Of a DNA stretch of 45,421 nucleotides, positions 17,061 to 24,696 are shown piece by piece; the stretch's first letter is position 1; every line of letters begins with the position of its first letter. The stretch covers positions 1-45,421 of the forward strand of contig NZ_SSOB01000062.1 in assembly GCF_004801405.1 (NCBI RefSeq), written 5' to 3'. A program made the position numbers and the translations under genes. The DNA comes from Cohnella fermenti. Lineage in GTDB: Bacteria; Bacillota; Bacilli; Paenibacillales; Paenibacillaceae. The notes beneath the pieces are model-generated. The model saw nothing but the letters and a program-made list of their open reading frames with translations. It ran no database searches and was not told where the DNA came from.

Positions 17061-17312
17061 TTAGTTGCCGTCTGTGAAGACAAGGTCGTACATATGCTTC
17101 CACGTATTCATATCGAACACGTCGGCGAGTTCCCCGTCCCCGAGCACCACGTAGCCGATCGCAAGTCCGACGACAAGCGCGACGACGCAGAGGACGGGAA
17201 TAATCAATATTTTAACGGTCGTCCCCACGATCTGTCCGAAGAGGCTCCATACCGATCTCCTCTTCTTGGCTGCGGGACGATTAGACGCCGTCACGGCGCT
17301 CCCCCCTGTCAT
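17061..17312 (-). CDS. Small EpuA-family membrane protein
   Basis: An 83-residue protein with a basic N-terminal segment (RPAAKKRRS), one long hydrophobic helix (about residues 36-58, VKILIIPVLCVVALVVGLAI) and a short acidic tail ending WKHMYDLVFTDGN. It matches the EpuA family, often named 'DNA-directed RNA polymerase subunit beta' in databases; the resemblance to polymerase is not visible here and the name is probably a propagation error. Its ATG overlaps the flhP stop (ATGA), so translation is coupled to flhP. A GTG at 17294 preceded by GGGGGGAG is an alternative start. The position after flhP is conserved in Paenibacillus-type genomes, as far as I know. Function is unknown; a single-pass envelope protein is what the sequence supports. 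Confidence 0.75.
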   Translation of the reverse strand: MTGGSAVTASNRPAAKKRRSVWSLFGQIVGTTVKILIIPVLCVVALVVGLAIGYVVLGDGELADVFDMNTWKHMYDLVFTDGN

Positions 17313-18151
17313 CCGCGCAAGTCGGTCGCCATCTGCATCATCTGGTCGGCCGACGACAAGGCCCGCGCGTTCAATTGGTATGCCCTCTGAACCGTGATAA
17401 GGTCCGCCATCTCCTCCGACAGATTTACGTTCGATTGCTCGAGAGAGCCTTGGCGAATCGCAATGCCGTTCGTCTCGTCCGGAGAAGCCGCAACCTCCCG
17501 CACGACGTCGTCGACGTTCACGTCGATCGGCACGCCGTACATGTTGTCCGATACCGCCTGCAACAGCTCCGGCTTCAGCACTTCGACCAGCTTCAGAGAA
17601 CCGAGCTGCTGCTGGTCCATATTGTCCGCGCTGACGGCCGTGATCGTGCCGTCGTCCGCGATCCGAAGGCTGTAGCCTTCCGGCACATTCACGAACGACT
17701 CCTCTCCGTCGTTCAGAGCGACGACGGGATAACCGGAATTCGTCACCAGAAGACGGCTGCCGTCTTCCTGCGGCGTCAATTGGAAGGCGCCCTGGCGGGT
17801 GAACGCCCGCGAGCTGTCCAGCGTCATGCCGGAACGCACCTCGAAGAGAGCGTTGCCCTCGATCGCCACATCGGTCTCCAGGCCCGTCGCCTTCAGCGGT
17901 CCCTGGGACAAGTCGAGCGTCTGGGCGGCGAGGCGCGCGCCCCACCCTTGCGTGAAGCCGAGCGGCGTGCGGCGGCCGTCGAGCTCGAAGCTGTCCTCTT
18001 GCGGCTGAATATTGGTCAGAATATCTTCGAAGATCGCGTTCTTGCGCTTATACCCGTCAGTATTGACATTGGCGATATTATCGGCCAGAATATCGAGCTT
18101 CTTCTGCATCGCGCCCATGGATGCCGCGGCGCTGATCATGGAGTTGTTCAT
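17309..18151 (-). CDS. flhP: Flagellar hook-basal body (rod) protein FlhP
   Basis: A 280-residue relative of FlgG/FlgF, part of the distal flagellar rod. The N-terminus carries the rod motif (MQKKLDILADNIANVNTDGYKRK), the centre is a beta-rich D1-type domain (AIEGNALFEV, FTRQGAFQLT), and the C-terminus the matching helix (EEMADLITVQRAYQLNARALSSADQMMQMA). No signal peptide is expected because these proteins leave through the flagellar export apparatus. I chose ATG at 18151, with AGGGAG 8 nt before it, over a GTG three codons upstream. It follows flhO by 39 bp and overlaps the next gene by four bases. The flhO-flhP pair stands apart from the main flagellar cluster beside mbl, as in Bacillus subtilis. 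Confidence 0.93.
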   Translation of the reverse strand: MNNSMISAAASMGAMQKKLDILADNIANVNTDGYKRKNAIFEDILTNIQPQEDSFELDGRRTPLGFTQGWGARLAAQTLDLSQGPLKATGLETDVAIEGNALFEVRSGMTLDSSRAFTRQGAFQLTPQEDGSRLLVTNSGYPVVALNDGEESFVNVPEGYSLRIADDGTITAVSADNMDQQQLGSLKLVEVLKPELLQAVSDNMYGVPIDVNVDDVVREVAASPDETNGIAIRQGSLEQSNVNLSEEMADLITVQRAYQLNARALSSADQMMQMATDLRG

Positions 18152-18190
18152 GCTTCGCACTCCCTATTCGCTAAGATGAGGAACCTTCGC

Positions 18191-19054
18191 CTATACCTTG
18201 CCGACTTCGTTGACCGCCTTCTGCAAGCTGGAGTCGTAGTATTTGACGACCTGCTGGTTGGCCGCATAGGCGCGCAACGCCGCCATCAAGTCGACCGCGG
18301 ATTGGGCCGAATCGACGTTGGAGCGTTCCAGGAAGCCTTGCTGAATCGACACGCGGTCTCCGGCCTGCACCTGCTCGATGCCGTTCGGCTGTCCTTCGTA
18401 ACGGAACAAGCCGTCCCCTTCGCGGATGAGCTGGTTCGGATTGGCTACCTTCGTCAGGTAGAGCTGTTGGCCGAGCGGCTCGTTCGTGGAGCTATCGTAC
18501 AGCGTGCCGTCCGATGCGACCGTCACATTGTCCCAGCTCCCCTGAACGTTGATCGGCTGCCCGTTCGTGCCGAGCACCGCCAGCCCTTCGGAAGAGACAA
18601 GCGTGCCGTCCGCCGTCGTCTGGAAGCTGCCGTTGCGGGTATAGCGAAGCTCCCCGTCCGCCGACTGCAGCGTGAAGAACGCCTGCGGCTGATAGGTCAC
18701 ATTGCCCTGAGCGTCGACGTACTTGCCCGAATCGTCGAAGGCGGCGCCGTCGACGAGAATGTCGGAGATCAGCGCCATGTCCTGGGAGCGGTCCGTCTCC
18801 ATCATATCTCCCTGGAGCAATCCGATCAAACTCTCTTCGGCGAACACGCCCGTGTTCAGCTTGCCGATCGTCCCGGAAGCCGAGGAATCCTGCCCCCCCA
18901 TTGCGGCGATAAGCATCTCGGGAAAAGCCCGGTTCACGGAGCTCGTCCCCTTGTAGCCCGGGGTATTGAGGTTGGCGATGTTATTCGTCACCGTATCGTG
19001 GCGGCGCTGCTGCGCAATCATTCCCGATGTGGCCGTATACAGTCCCCTTAGCAT
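18191..19054 (-). CDS. flhO: Flagellar hook-basal body (rod) protein FlhO
   Basis: A 287-residue rod protein of the FlgF/FlgG group. The N-terminal helix reads MLRGLYTATSGMIAQQRRHD followed by NNIANLNTPGYKG, the classic rod/hook motif; the central domain includes LQSADGELRYTRNGSFQ and VLGTNGQPI; the C-terminal helix SNVDSAQSAVDLMAALRAYAANQQVVKYYD closes the coiled coil. With FlhP it would form the outer rod or hook adaptor. ATG at 19054 has AGGAGGGG 4-5 nt upstream. It begins 10 bp after the mbl stop, so mbl, flhO, flhP and the EpuA gene form one operon ending at the terminator near 17000. Confidence 0.94.
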   Translation of the reverse strand: MLRGLYTATSGMIAQQRRHDTVTNNIANLNTPGYKGTSSVNRAFPEMLIAAMGGQDSSASGTIGKLNTGVFAEESLIGLLQGDMMETDRSQDMALISDILVDGAAFDDSGKYVDAQGNVTYQPQAFFTLQSADGELRYTRNGSFQTTADGTLVSSEGLAVLGTNGQPINVQGSWDNVTVASDGTLYDSSTNEPLGQQLYLTKVANPNQLIREGDGLFRYEGQPNGIEQVQAGDRVSIQQGFLERSNVDSAQSAVDLMAALRAYAANQQVVKYYDSSLQKAVNEVGKV

Positions 19055-19064
19055 AATTCCCCTC

Positions 19065-20063
19065 CTAGCTCATTTTCCTCGTCATCTTGTCCAGGTGGTC
19101 GAGCATAATCCCGGTTCCCTTCACGACGCAATGCATCGGATCTTCCGCGATCAGCACCGGCACCTTCAGCTCGTCCGCCAGCAGCGCGTCCAGGCCGTCG
19201 AGCAGAGCTCCGCCCCCGGTCAAGATAACGCCTCTATCGATAATATCGGCAGAGAGCTCCGGAGGAGTTCGTTCCAACACGGACTTGGCCGAGGACACGA
19301 TGGAAGACACCGGCTCCCACAACGCCTCCCGAATCTCGTCGGAATAGATCGTTACGGTAAGCGGCAACCCCGACACCATGTCTCGGCCGCGAATGTCCAT
19401 CTCCTCGCGCCTTCCGCCATTGTAGACGGTTCCGATCTTGATCTTGATGTCCTCGCTCGTTCTCTCGCCGATAAGCAGCTTATACTTGTTCTTTATGTAC
19501 TTCATGATCGCCGCGTCGAACTTGTCCCCCGCGACCTTAAGAGAAGAGGCGGTTACGACGTCGCCCATCGACAATACGGCAACATCCGTCGTACCTCCGC
19601 CAATATCGACAACCATATTCCCGCTGGGCTGGAAGATATCCATGCCCGCTCCGATCGCGGCCGCCTTCGGCTCCTCCTCAAGGAAAACTTCCTTGGCGCC
19701 GCTTCTCTCCGCCGCTTCGCGGATCGCCTTCTGCTCGACGGACGTAATATTGGTCGGCGCGCAGATCAGAATGCGCGGACGGCCGTACCACGTCCGGCCG
19801 CCAATTCGGCTGATGAACGCCTTAAGCATCATATCCGTCACTTCGAAATCAGCGATGACCCCGTCCCTCAGCGGACGAATCGCAACGATATTGCCCGGGG
19901 TACGCCCCACCATGCGGCGAGCTTCCTCGCCAACCGCCAGAACCCGACGAGCGTCGCTCTCGATCGCAACGACGGAAGGCTCGTCAAGCACGACTCCTTT
20001 GCCTTTCACATGAATGGACACATTGGCGGTGCCCAGATCGATTCCGATGTCTTTGCTGAACAT
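19065..20063 (-). CDS. mbl: MreB-family actin-like protein Mbl
   Basis: A 332-residue bacterial actin homologue that guides side-wall peptidoglycan and anionic polymer synthesis along the membrane. Nucleotide-binding motifs are intact: phosphate-1 DIGIDLGTANVSIHVKG at the N-terminus, phosphate-2 VVDIGGGTTDVAVLS near residue 160, and the adenosine motif VILTGGGALLDGLD near 285. The ATG at 20063 is preceded by GTGGAGGATTC; a GTG at 20081 lies inside that ribosome binding site and is rejected. Its place directly after spoIIID and before flhO matches the Bacillus subtilis order, which favours Mbl over MreB or MreBH. Confidence 0.95.
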   Translation of the reverse strand: MFSKDIGIDLGTANVSIHVKGKGVVLDEPSVVAIESDARRVLAVGEEARRMVGRTPGNIVAIRPLRDGVIADFEVTDMMLKAFISRIGGRTWYGRPRILICAPTNITSVEQKAIREAAERSGAKEVFLEEEPKAAAIGAGMDIFQPSGNMVVDIGGGTTDVAVLSMGDVVTASSLKVAGDKFDAAIMKYIKNKYKLLIGERTSEDIKIKIGTVYNGGRREEMDIRGRDMVSGLPLTVTIYSDEIREALWEPVSSIVSSAKSVLERTPPELSADIIDRGVILTGGGALLDGLDALLADELKVPVLIAEDPMHCVVKGTGIMLDHLDKMTRKMS

Positions 20064-20160
20064 GTTCGAAGAATCCTCCACGGCGCTGTAATATCGTAAT
20101 AGTATCAGATTCGCCGCAAGAACAGAAAATCCTCTTTTTGTCGAATAGAAACTTGGGCAC

Positions 20161-20448
20161 CTACGCCTTCCCCGCCGTCAACACTTCGCGTTTCTTGACG
20201 GTTGTCTTCTTGTACTTGATTTTGGTCGCTTCTCCTCCCCTCAGATGACGGATCGATTTATGGTACTCGAGAATGTGTTTGACCTGATCCGCCAGATCCG
20301 GATTGATCTCCGGCAATCTCTCTGTCAGGTCTTTATGCACCGTGCTCTTGGAGACGCCGAATTCCTTGGCGATCGTCCGAACCGTGTTGCGAGTCTCCAC
20401 GATGCAACGGCCGATCTTGATGGTGCGTTCTTTGATGTAATCGTGCAC
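20161..20448 (-). CDS. spoIIID: Sporulation transcription factor SpoIIID
   Basis: SpoIIID is a small DNA-binding protein that switches SigE-dependent genes on or off in the mother cell. The 95-residue product opens with the family hallmark VHDYIKERTIKIG, has the helix-turn-helix TVRTIAKEFGVSKSTVHKDL at about residues 22-41, then ERLPEINPDLADQVKHILEYHKSIRHLRGGEAT, and a basic tail (KIKYKKTTVKKRE). The start is GTG at 20448 with GGGAGGCGGGAG just upstream; an extension to 20502 would overlap the promoter. Almost the whole chain is recognisably that of Bacillus SpoIIID. Mbl follows after 97 bp. A SigE-type promoter lies directly upstream. Confidence 0.97.
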   Translation of the reverse strand: MHDYIKERTIKIGRCIVETRNTVRTIAKEFGVSKSTVHKDLTERLPEINPDLADQVKHILEYHKSIRHLRGGEATKIKYKKTTVKKREVLTAGKA

Positions 20449-20480
20449 GCTCCCGCCTCCCTGCTCGATTAGATTGGTAC

Positions 20481-20508
20481 AGTATATGAGGGGCGCGGTC
20501 ACTTATTC
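20481..20508 (-). promoter_or_regulatory. SigE-type promoter of spoIIID
   Basis: GAATAAG (20502-20508) and CATATACT (20481-20488) are 13 bp apart on the minus strand, close to the mother-cell SigE pattern (ATA-rich -35, CATACAAT-like -10, 13-15 bp). SigE is known to drive spoIIID in Bacillus subtilis. The -10 ends 33 bp before the GTG start. Confidence 0.6.
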
Positions 20509-20606
20509 TTTGTTCCGCAGGCTGACAAGCCCGGAAAGTCCATATCTGTCGCGAACAGTGGGTCTTCCGGCCGGAGGGAGGTGCCGAAGGGCCCATGGCT
20601 AACGGC

Positions 20607-20650
20607 AAAAAGGGCCTTCCTGAAGTCCTCGGACTTCAGGATGGCCCTCT
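20607..20650 (-). terminator. Strong terminator after the HD-GYP-like gene
   Basis: On the minus strand AGGGCCATCCTGAAGTCC and GGACTTCAGGAAGGCCCT form a long stem (20611-20648), with a single A/A mismatch and a tiny loop, followed by TTTT. It lies about 17 bp past the stop codon and isolates the gene from spoIIID. Confidence 0.9.
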
Positions 20651-20664
20651 TCTTATTCCAGAAC

Positions 20665-21819
20665 TCAGAGTCCCCGGATCAGGCGGCGAATCACCAATTG
20701 GCGGTTCTCGTTCAGGTCGACCGTGTACGTCTTGGCGATCGGTTCCCCGTTCGCCTCCTGGATAATTCGGATGACCGGCCGATGCGCAAGCCGATTGGCA
20801 GTCTGCTCGACGATTCCGACCTGCCCATTGCTGAGCTCGACGAGCGAGGACACCGGGTAGACGACGACATGCTTCAGGAACGACTGGACGACGTCCATCC
20901 CGAAGTCGTAATTGCCCGCCGCGAACAAGTATTCCATCGCCTCGTTGCTCGGATAAGAATCGCGGTAATGCCGCTGCGAGAGCAACGCGTCATAAATATC
21001 CGCGAGGCCGACCAACTGGGCCAGCTCCGGGATGTCCTTGCCCCGGAACGAGAACGGATACCCGTGCCCGTCGAACCTCTCGTGGTGCAGGAGCGCCGCC
21101 CGCGCCGCCTGCTGGGGAATCGACTTGATCTCGGACAGCACCTTGTAGCCGATGCGGGTATGCTGCCGAACCGTCTCCCGCTCCTCGTCGGTCAGCTTGC
21201 GGTTCGCCTTGACGATGTTCTCGGGAAGACGGGTCATGCCGACATCGAACAGGAGCGAGCCCAGTGTCAGTTCCTCCATTCGGGACTTGTCGAAGCCCCT
21301 GACATCGCCGAGCACGTTCGAGAGGAGCGACACGTGGAGCGAATGGCGGAACAGTTGCGGATCGCTCTGCAGCATGACGTTCATCTCGTCGGCGATCGGC
21401 TTCTCGGCAAGCGCCGAGAGCACCCGCTCCCGGAAGTCGCGGCGGAACTTGACCGTCTCAAGGAAGGGCAGCGACAGCCGCGAGAACGTATGCTCCGACT
21501 CGACGAAGAGGCGGATGCTCTCTTGGGTCTTGGCCAGCGACTCTGCGTTGCTCTTCATCCCCGCGACGGCTTCGGTGATGCCCTCGTCCCGGAACACTTC
21601 CGGCCCCCGCTTCTTCGCTTTGGCGGCAGAGTCCGCCATGATCGTCCGTTCGCCCGGTTCCTTCACGCTCACTCGCTTGAAGCCGAGCGTGCGCAGCCGA
21701 TGGATATAATATTCCGTAAGCACCGTGCCCGCCTCAAGCATGACCATCCCCCCTTTGGAGAGAAGGGTCTTGTTCACGACGTCCCCCGGGCGCAAGTCTT
21801 CTACGTGCAGCTCTCTCAT
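20665..21819 (-). CDS. HD-GYP-like protein with an altered HD dyad
   Basis: A 384-residue cytoplasmic protein built like c-di-GMP phosphodiesterases of the HD-GYP class. An N-terminal segment (1-55, MRELHVEDLRPGDVVNK) resembles the DUF3391-type lead-in. The HD-GYP domain spans about 140-300 and keeps HHERFDGHGYP (245-255), the later LADIYDALLSQRHYRD and the His at 220 (HTRIG). The defining HD of the HDIGK motif is, however, Phe191-Asp192 (LLFDVGMTRLP), so a metal-binding histidine and the following lysine are gone. The protein may therefore bind c-di-GMP without cleaving it, or use a different metal set; this is inference. ATG at 21819 has AGAGGGGAG upstream. It is a single-gene unit with its own terminator. 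Palindrome array A and a pyrimidine tract lie upstream. Confidence 0.85.
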   Translation of the reverse strand: MRELHVEDLRPGDVVNKTLLSKGGMVMLEAGTVLTEYYIHRLRTLGFKRVSVKEPGERTIMADSAAKAKKRGPEVFRDEGITEAVAGMKSNAESLAKTQESIRLFVESEHTFSRLSLPFLETVKFRRDFRERVLSALAEKPIADEMNVMLQSDPQLFRHSLHVSLLSNVLGDVRGFDKSRMEELTLGSLLFDVGMTRLPENIVKANRKLTDEERETVRQHTRIGYKVLSEIKSIPQQAARAALLHHERFDGHGYPFSFRGKDIPELAQLVGLADIYDALLSQRHYRDSYPSNEAMEYLFAAGNYDFGMDVVQSFLKHVVVYPVSSLVELSNGQVGIVEQTANRLAHRPVIRIIQEANGEPIAKTYTVDLNENRQLVIRRLIRGL

Positions 21820-21995
21820 GCAAGAATCTCCCCTCTGTCAGACAACCCGCAACCAATCCATTCTAGTGGTTCTATCGTACCATAATCTCACAGATAATGG
21901 GTTAATTAAATATCAAACAGTATACCAAAACCCAATTTATTCTAAACCATATATCAACTCGGTAAAATAACGGTAAAATCGAGATTCGAAGCGAC

Positions 21996-22157
21996 GCCCT
22001 CTCCCTCCCCTCTCTTCCCCGCTCCCTCTCTCTTCCTCCCAATCTCCTTCCTCTTGATCTCCTTCCTCTTTCCTTCGATCCTTCTCTCTCTTCCTCTCGC
22101 CCTCTTGTTCTCTTGAACTCTTGTTCCCTTGCGCTCTCCCTCTCGCTCCTGTCTTCC
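21996..22157. other. Pyrimidine-rich tract on the plus strand
   Basis: About 160 bp consist almost wholly of C and T on the plus strand, with CTCCCTC, CTTCCTC and CTCTTG groups, interrupted by few purines. No gene is supported: frames through it are low-complexity Arg/Glu/Lys. It joins array A to the upstream region of the HD-GYP-like gene. Confidence 0.8.
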
Positions 22158-22209
22158 CGGTGCGCTCCCCCGCAAGCCCCCCACCTTGGTCCCGGACTTT
22201 TGCGATTTT

Positions 22210-22379
22210 ATATGATTTTTCACATTCATCGGCTTCGATTCCGGCGGATCGAGGCGTTTTATGTGATTTTTGGCATACATCCAGCATTTCGGACCGGAAT
22301 TGCCGCCACGAATGTGATTTTTCGCATATAATCGCCCAAACAGCCGGCCATCGAGCAGCACTAATGTGATTTTTCACAT
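22210..22379. repeat. Palindrome array A: ATGTGATTTTTCACAT type, period 51-52 bp
   Basis: Four 16-bp units start at 22210, 22261, 22312 and 22364, so spacings are 51, 51 and 52 bp. The best copy, ATGTGATTTTTCACAT, is an inverted repeat (TGTGA / TCACA around TTTT); the others carry changes such as GCAT for ACAT. All keep the T-run on the plus strand. The 35-bp spacers resemble those of array B in order, for instance ATCGAGGCGTTTT before unit 2. It lies between the spoIIQ terminator and the HD-GYP-like gene. Because one interval is 52 bp, a repeat-encoding reading frame is not preserved. Confidence 0.9.
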
Positions 22380-22450
22380 ATAAATCGGCAATCGGCAGCA
22401 TCGGACGCTTCACTCGCTTTATCGCAGTCCCGCATCCCCCTTTATCCATA

Positions 22451-22484
22451 GAAAAAAAGCCCTGGGCCGTTAGCCCGGGGCTTT
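22451..22484 (-). terminator. Terminator of spoIIQ
   Basis: On the minus strand AAGCCCCGGGC and GCCCAGGGCTT form an almost perfect stem with a short loop, followed by TTTTTT, 16 bp past the spoIIQ stop. Confidence 0.9.
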
Positions 22485-22499
22485 CTCTCTTGCCGCCTC

Positions 22500-23234
22500 T
22501 TACTGTTCCTTGACGAGCGAATGGGGATCGACCGGCTGGCCGTTGTTCAGCACCTCGAAGTGCAGATGAATGCCTTCGCTCGCTTCCATCTCGCTCCGAT
22601 CCGCCATCGCGATCGTGTCGCCTTGCTTCACTTCATCGCCGACTTGCACCTTCAGATCGGCCAGGCTCTGATAGACGGTCTTCAGTCCGCCGGCATGCTC
22701 GATCTGAATCTCGTAGCCGTTGATCGGGCTCTTCTCCGCCACCGTCACCTTGCCGCTGAGCGCCGCGAGAACCTCGAAGCTCTTGCCGTCTGCCTGCGCG
22801 AAGTCAATGCCCGTATGCGGGGTGAACTTGTTGTCGTACTCGACGAGCGCGGCTTCGCGCTCTTCGGCAGAGCCGCTGGCGTTGTAGTAAGGCAGCGACA
22901 CGGCCATGTCGGCCTTCTCGTCGTACGGCATGCGCAGCGATTCTGCCGGTACGGCCGCTTCGAGCGCTTCCTGACTGCCGGATGGGGTTGCTGCCGCCTC
23001 TTCGCTCTCGACGCTCGCTGTGCCGGCTACCGGTTCATTCGGAGTTTTCTCTCCGCCGGAGCCATTCAGCCAGAGAATCGTTACGATAATTGCGGCGGCG
23101 GCCATGTAGACGGCTGGGAAAACCCAACGCTTGCTGAACAATCTCTTGAGCCCCGTCGGCTTGACTTGCGAAGCCCCTGCGATTGGCTTGGAGGCCTCTT
23201 CGATCTTGCGAGTGTTTTTGTTTTGGTCACTCAT
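22500..23234 (-). CDS. spoIIQ: Stage II sporulation protein Q, M23/LytM domain
   Basis: A forespore membrane protein of 244 residues that spans the inner forespore membrane and meets SpoIIIAH across the septum during engulfment. A cytoplasmic tail (1-35) is followed by one membrane helix (about 38-56), a Ser/Ala/Glu-rich linker, and a LytM (peptidase M23) domain from about 133. The domain has His140 and Asp144 (HTGID) and the HLHFE motif with His223 and His225, so all metal-binding residues are present; in Bacillus subtilis SpoIIQ the first of these is replaced by Ser. ATG at 23234 has TGAGGTGATAA upstream. It follows spoIID as in Bacillus, with its own SigF-type promoter and a strong terminator. 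A general M23 endopeptidase is the alternative, but position and promoter favour SpoIIQ. Confidence 0.93.
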   Translation of the reverse strand: MSDQNKNTRKIEEASKPIAGASQVKPTGLKRLFSKRWVFPAVYMAAAAIIVTILWLNGSGGEKTPNEPVAGTASVESEEAAATPSGSQEALEAAVPAESLRMPYDEKADMAVSLPYYNASGSAEEREAALVEYDNKFTPHTGIDFAQADGKSFEVLAALSGKVTVAEKSPINGYEIQIEHAGGLKTVYQSLADLKVQVGDEVKQGDTIAMADRSEMEASEGIHLHFEVLNNGQPVDPHSLVKEQ

Positions 23235-23255
23235 TAGTTTATCACCTCAGTAAGC

Positions 23256-23284
23256 AAGTGTTGCCAGGCGATAGACTTTTATAC
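23256..23284 (-). promoter_or_regulatory. SigF-type promoter of spoIIQ
   Basis: GTATA (23280-23284) and GGCAACACTT (23256-23265) are 14 bp apart on the minus strand; the -10 fits nine of ten positions of the GGNNANAMTR forespore pattern. SigF drives spoIIQ in Bacillus subtilis. The site ends 21 bp before the ATG, in the short gap after spoIID. Confidence 0.7.
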
Positions 23285-23308
23285 GTGCGAGTTGCAAGAT
23301 TTCTATTC

Positions 23309-24508
23309 TTATAGCGGTAGTTTCGCCATCCAGTCGGCCGCCCCGGCGAGCCCGACTCCTTTATAGTAGTATTCGACGATCTGTTCCGCCTTCATTCCTT
23401 GCTCGGCCATGCCCTCGGCTCCCCACTGGCTCATGCCCACTCCGTGCCCGTTCCCGTACGTCGTGATGCGGACTCCCTTCTTGTCCAGCTTAAGCGAGAA
23501 CGCCGCCGAACGCAGGCCCAGCTTCTCCCGCACTTCAGCTCCGGGAATCCGTTCGTCCCCGACGAGCAGCTCCTTCACCCGCCCGCCCGCTGTCAGATCC
23601 AGAATCCGAACCTGCGCTTTGTTCCCTCCCGCCGCCGCTCCTATGGATTCCACCCCGATTTTCCGATAGAATTCGGTCAGGCCGAACGCGCTCTCTTCCT
23701 TCCAATCCGTCGCCACGGTCCGATCCCACGGGCTGTCTACCGACCTGAGATAGGGAACCTTGGCGGGAAAAACATCCTCCGAGTTCTCCGTGCGACCGTT
23801 GCTGGAAGCGAAGTAGAGCGCCTGGATCGGTTCTCCCTCGTAGACGATCACCTCTCCCTTGGTTCGTTCGACTGCGCGATCGATCTTGCTCCAGCCCTCC
23901 GCATCGGACTCCTTCAGCTTCTGCATCGCCTTCAGCGATTTATACACCTGGTGGCTCACCGTATCGGTCACATCCGCTTCGCTCGCCGTCCCCGTCTCCG
24001 GCAGCCCGCTCCGGTCCTCGAGAAGCAGCCGCCGCACGATATACGTCCGCGCCGCAAGCGCCTGTGCCGCCATCGCCTCCGGCTCGAAGGCAAGCGGCAG
24101 CTCGGCCGCGACGACTCCGCGCACGTACTGCTCCAGGCTCACCGACTCGACCCGCTTCTCCTCGCTCAGATACACCTTGATCTTCAAGCGATCGAGCGCC
24201 TGGATCGCCTTCGCTTCGGCAGCCTCCTTCGCCGCCGTTGCCGCCTTGCCTTCCGCTGCGGCCCCGGTCTTCGTTCCGGCTTCGGCGTTGCCCGCATTCC
24301 CTTCGGACGCCGAAGCGCCGCCGCCCGTATTCTCCTTGGTCGCCGCAACGCTGCCGTTCACCGTCGACACGGCGCCAGGCGCGCCGTCGCTCACAACCGC
24401 TTCCGCCGCCATTCGGTAGCTATTCTCATGAACGAACAGCCAGACGACGAGCCCGACCGCGATCCCTATGACGCAACCAATCCAATCGATCCTCAGCTTC
24501 CCGTTCAT
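23309..24508 (-). CDS. spoIID: Stage II sporulation protein D
   Basis: SpoIID is a lytic transglycosylase of the mother cell membrane that cuts glycan strands during septal thinning and engulfment. The 399-residue chain has a short cytoplasmic N-terminus, one membrane helix (about 8-25), a long Ala/Gly/Glu-rich linker (about 45-100, longer than in Bacillus) and the SpoIID domain from about 107. Typical motifs are LEQYVRGVVAAELPLAFEPEA with the catalytic glutamate, AQALAARTYI, DTVSHQVYKS, ALYFASSNGRTENSEDVF, SPWD and the C-terminal GNGHGVGMSQWGA. ATG at 24508 has GAAGGGAG upstream. CATAGACT at 24543-24550 resembles a SigE -10 but lacks a convincing -35. The gap to murA upstream holds the toxin-antitoxin module, which breaks the usual murA-spoIID adjacency. 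Confidence 0.95.
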   Translation of the reverse strand: MNGKLRIDWIGCVIGIAVGLVVWLFVHENSYRMAAEAVVSDGAPGAVSTVNGSVAATKENTGGGASASEGNAGNAEAGTKTGAAAEGKAATAAKEAAEAKAIQALDRLKIKVYLSEEKRVESVSLEQYVRGVVAAELPLAFEPEAMAAQALAARTYIVRRLLLEDRSGLPETGTASEADVTDTVSHQVYKSLKAMQKLKESDAEGWSKIDRAVERTKGEVIVYEGEPIQALYFASSNGRTENSEDVFPAKVPYLRSVDSPWDRTVATDWKEESAFGLTEFYRKIGVESIGAAAGGNKAQVRILDLTAGGRVKELLVGDERIPGAEVREKLGLRSAAFSLKLDKKGVRITTYGNGHGVGMSQWGAEGMAEQGMKAEQIVEYYYKGVGLAGAADWMAKLPL

Positions 24509-24696
24509 AGACTCTCCCTTCTCTTTCTCCTTCGTTGCTCCAAGTCTATGTAAGTTGAACGGGTGCTAGAACGAACGAGAGCCAACTTCCGCCTATCGCC
24601 GCAGCCCCCTCGCCCAGGAAGATAGTCCGACAGCCGCGAAAACAACCCCCTCAGTCCGCCCGCTTGCGCTCCGCCCCCTCTCCGCCCGACGATTTT

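Noticed and set aside
17061..17312. True RNA polymerase beta subunit fragment
   Set aside because: The protein is a short single-pass membrane protein with no polymerase motif; the database name of the EpuA family is misleading.
22364..22379. CRP/FNR-type operator (TGTGA-N6-TCACA)
   Set aside because: The spacing between TGTGA and TCACA is four bases, not six, in all full copies.
21937..22449. Minus-strand frames through array A with repeated YAKNHI and CEKSHK peptides
   Set aside because: The repeated peptides follow from the palindromes; one interval is 52 bp, which breaks the frame, and there is no ribosome binding site.
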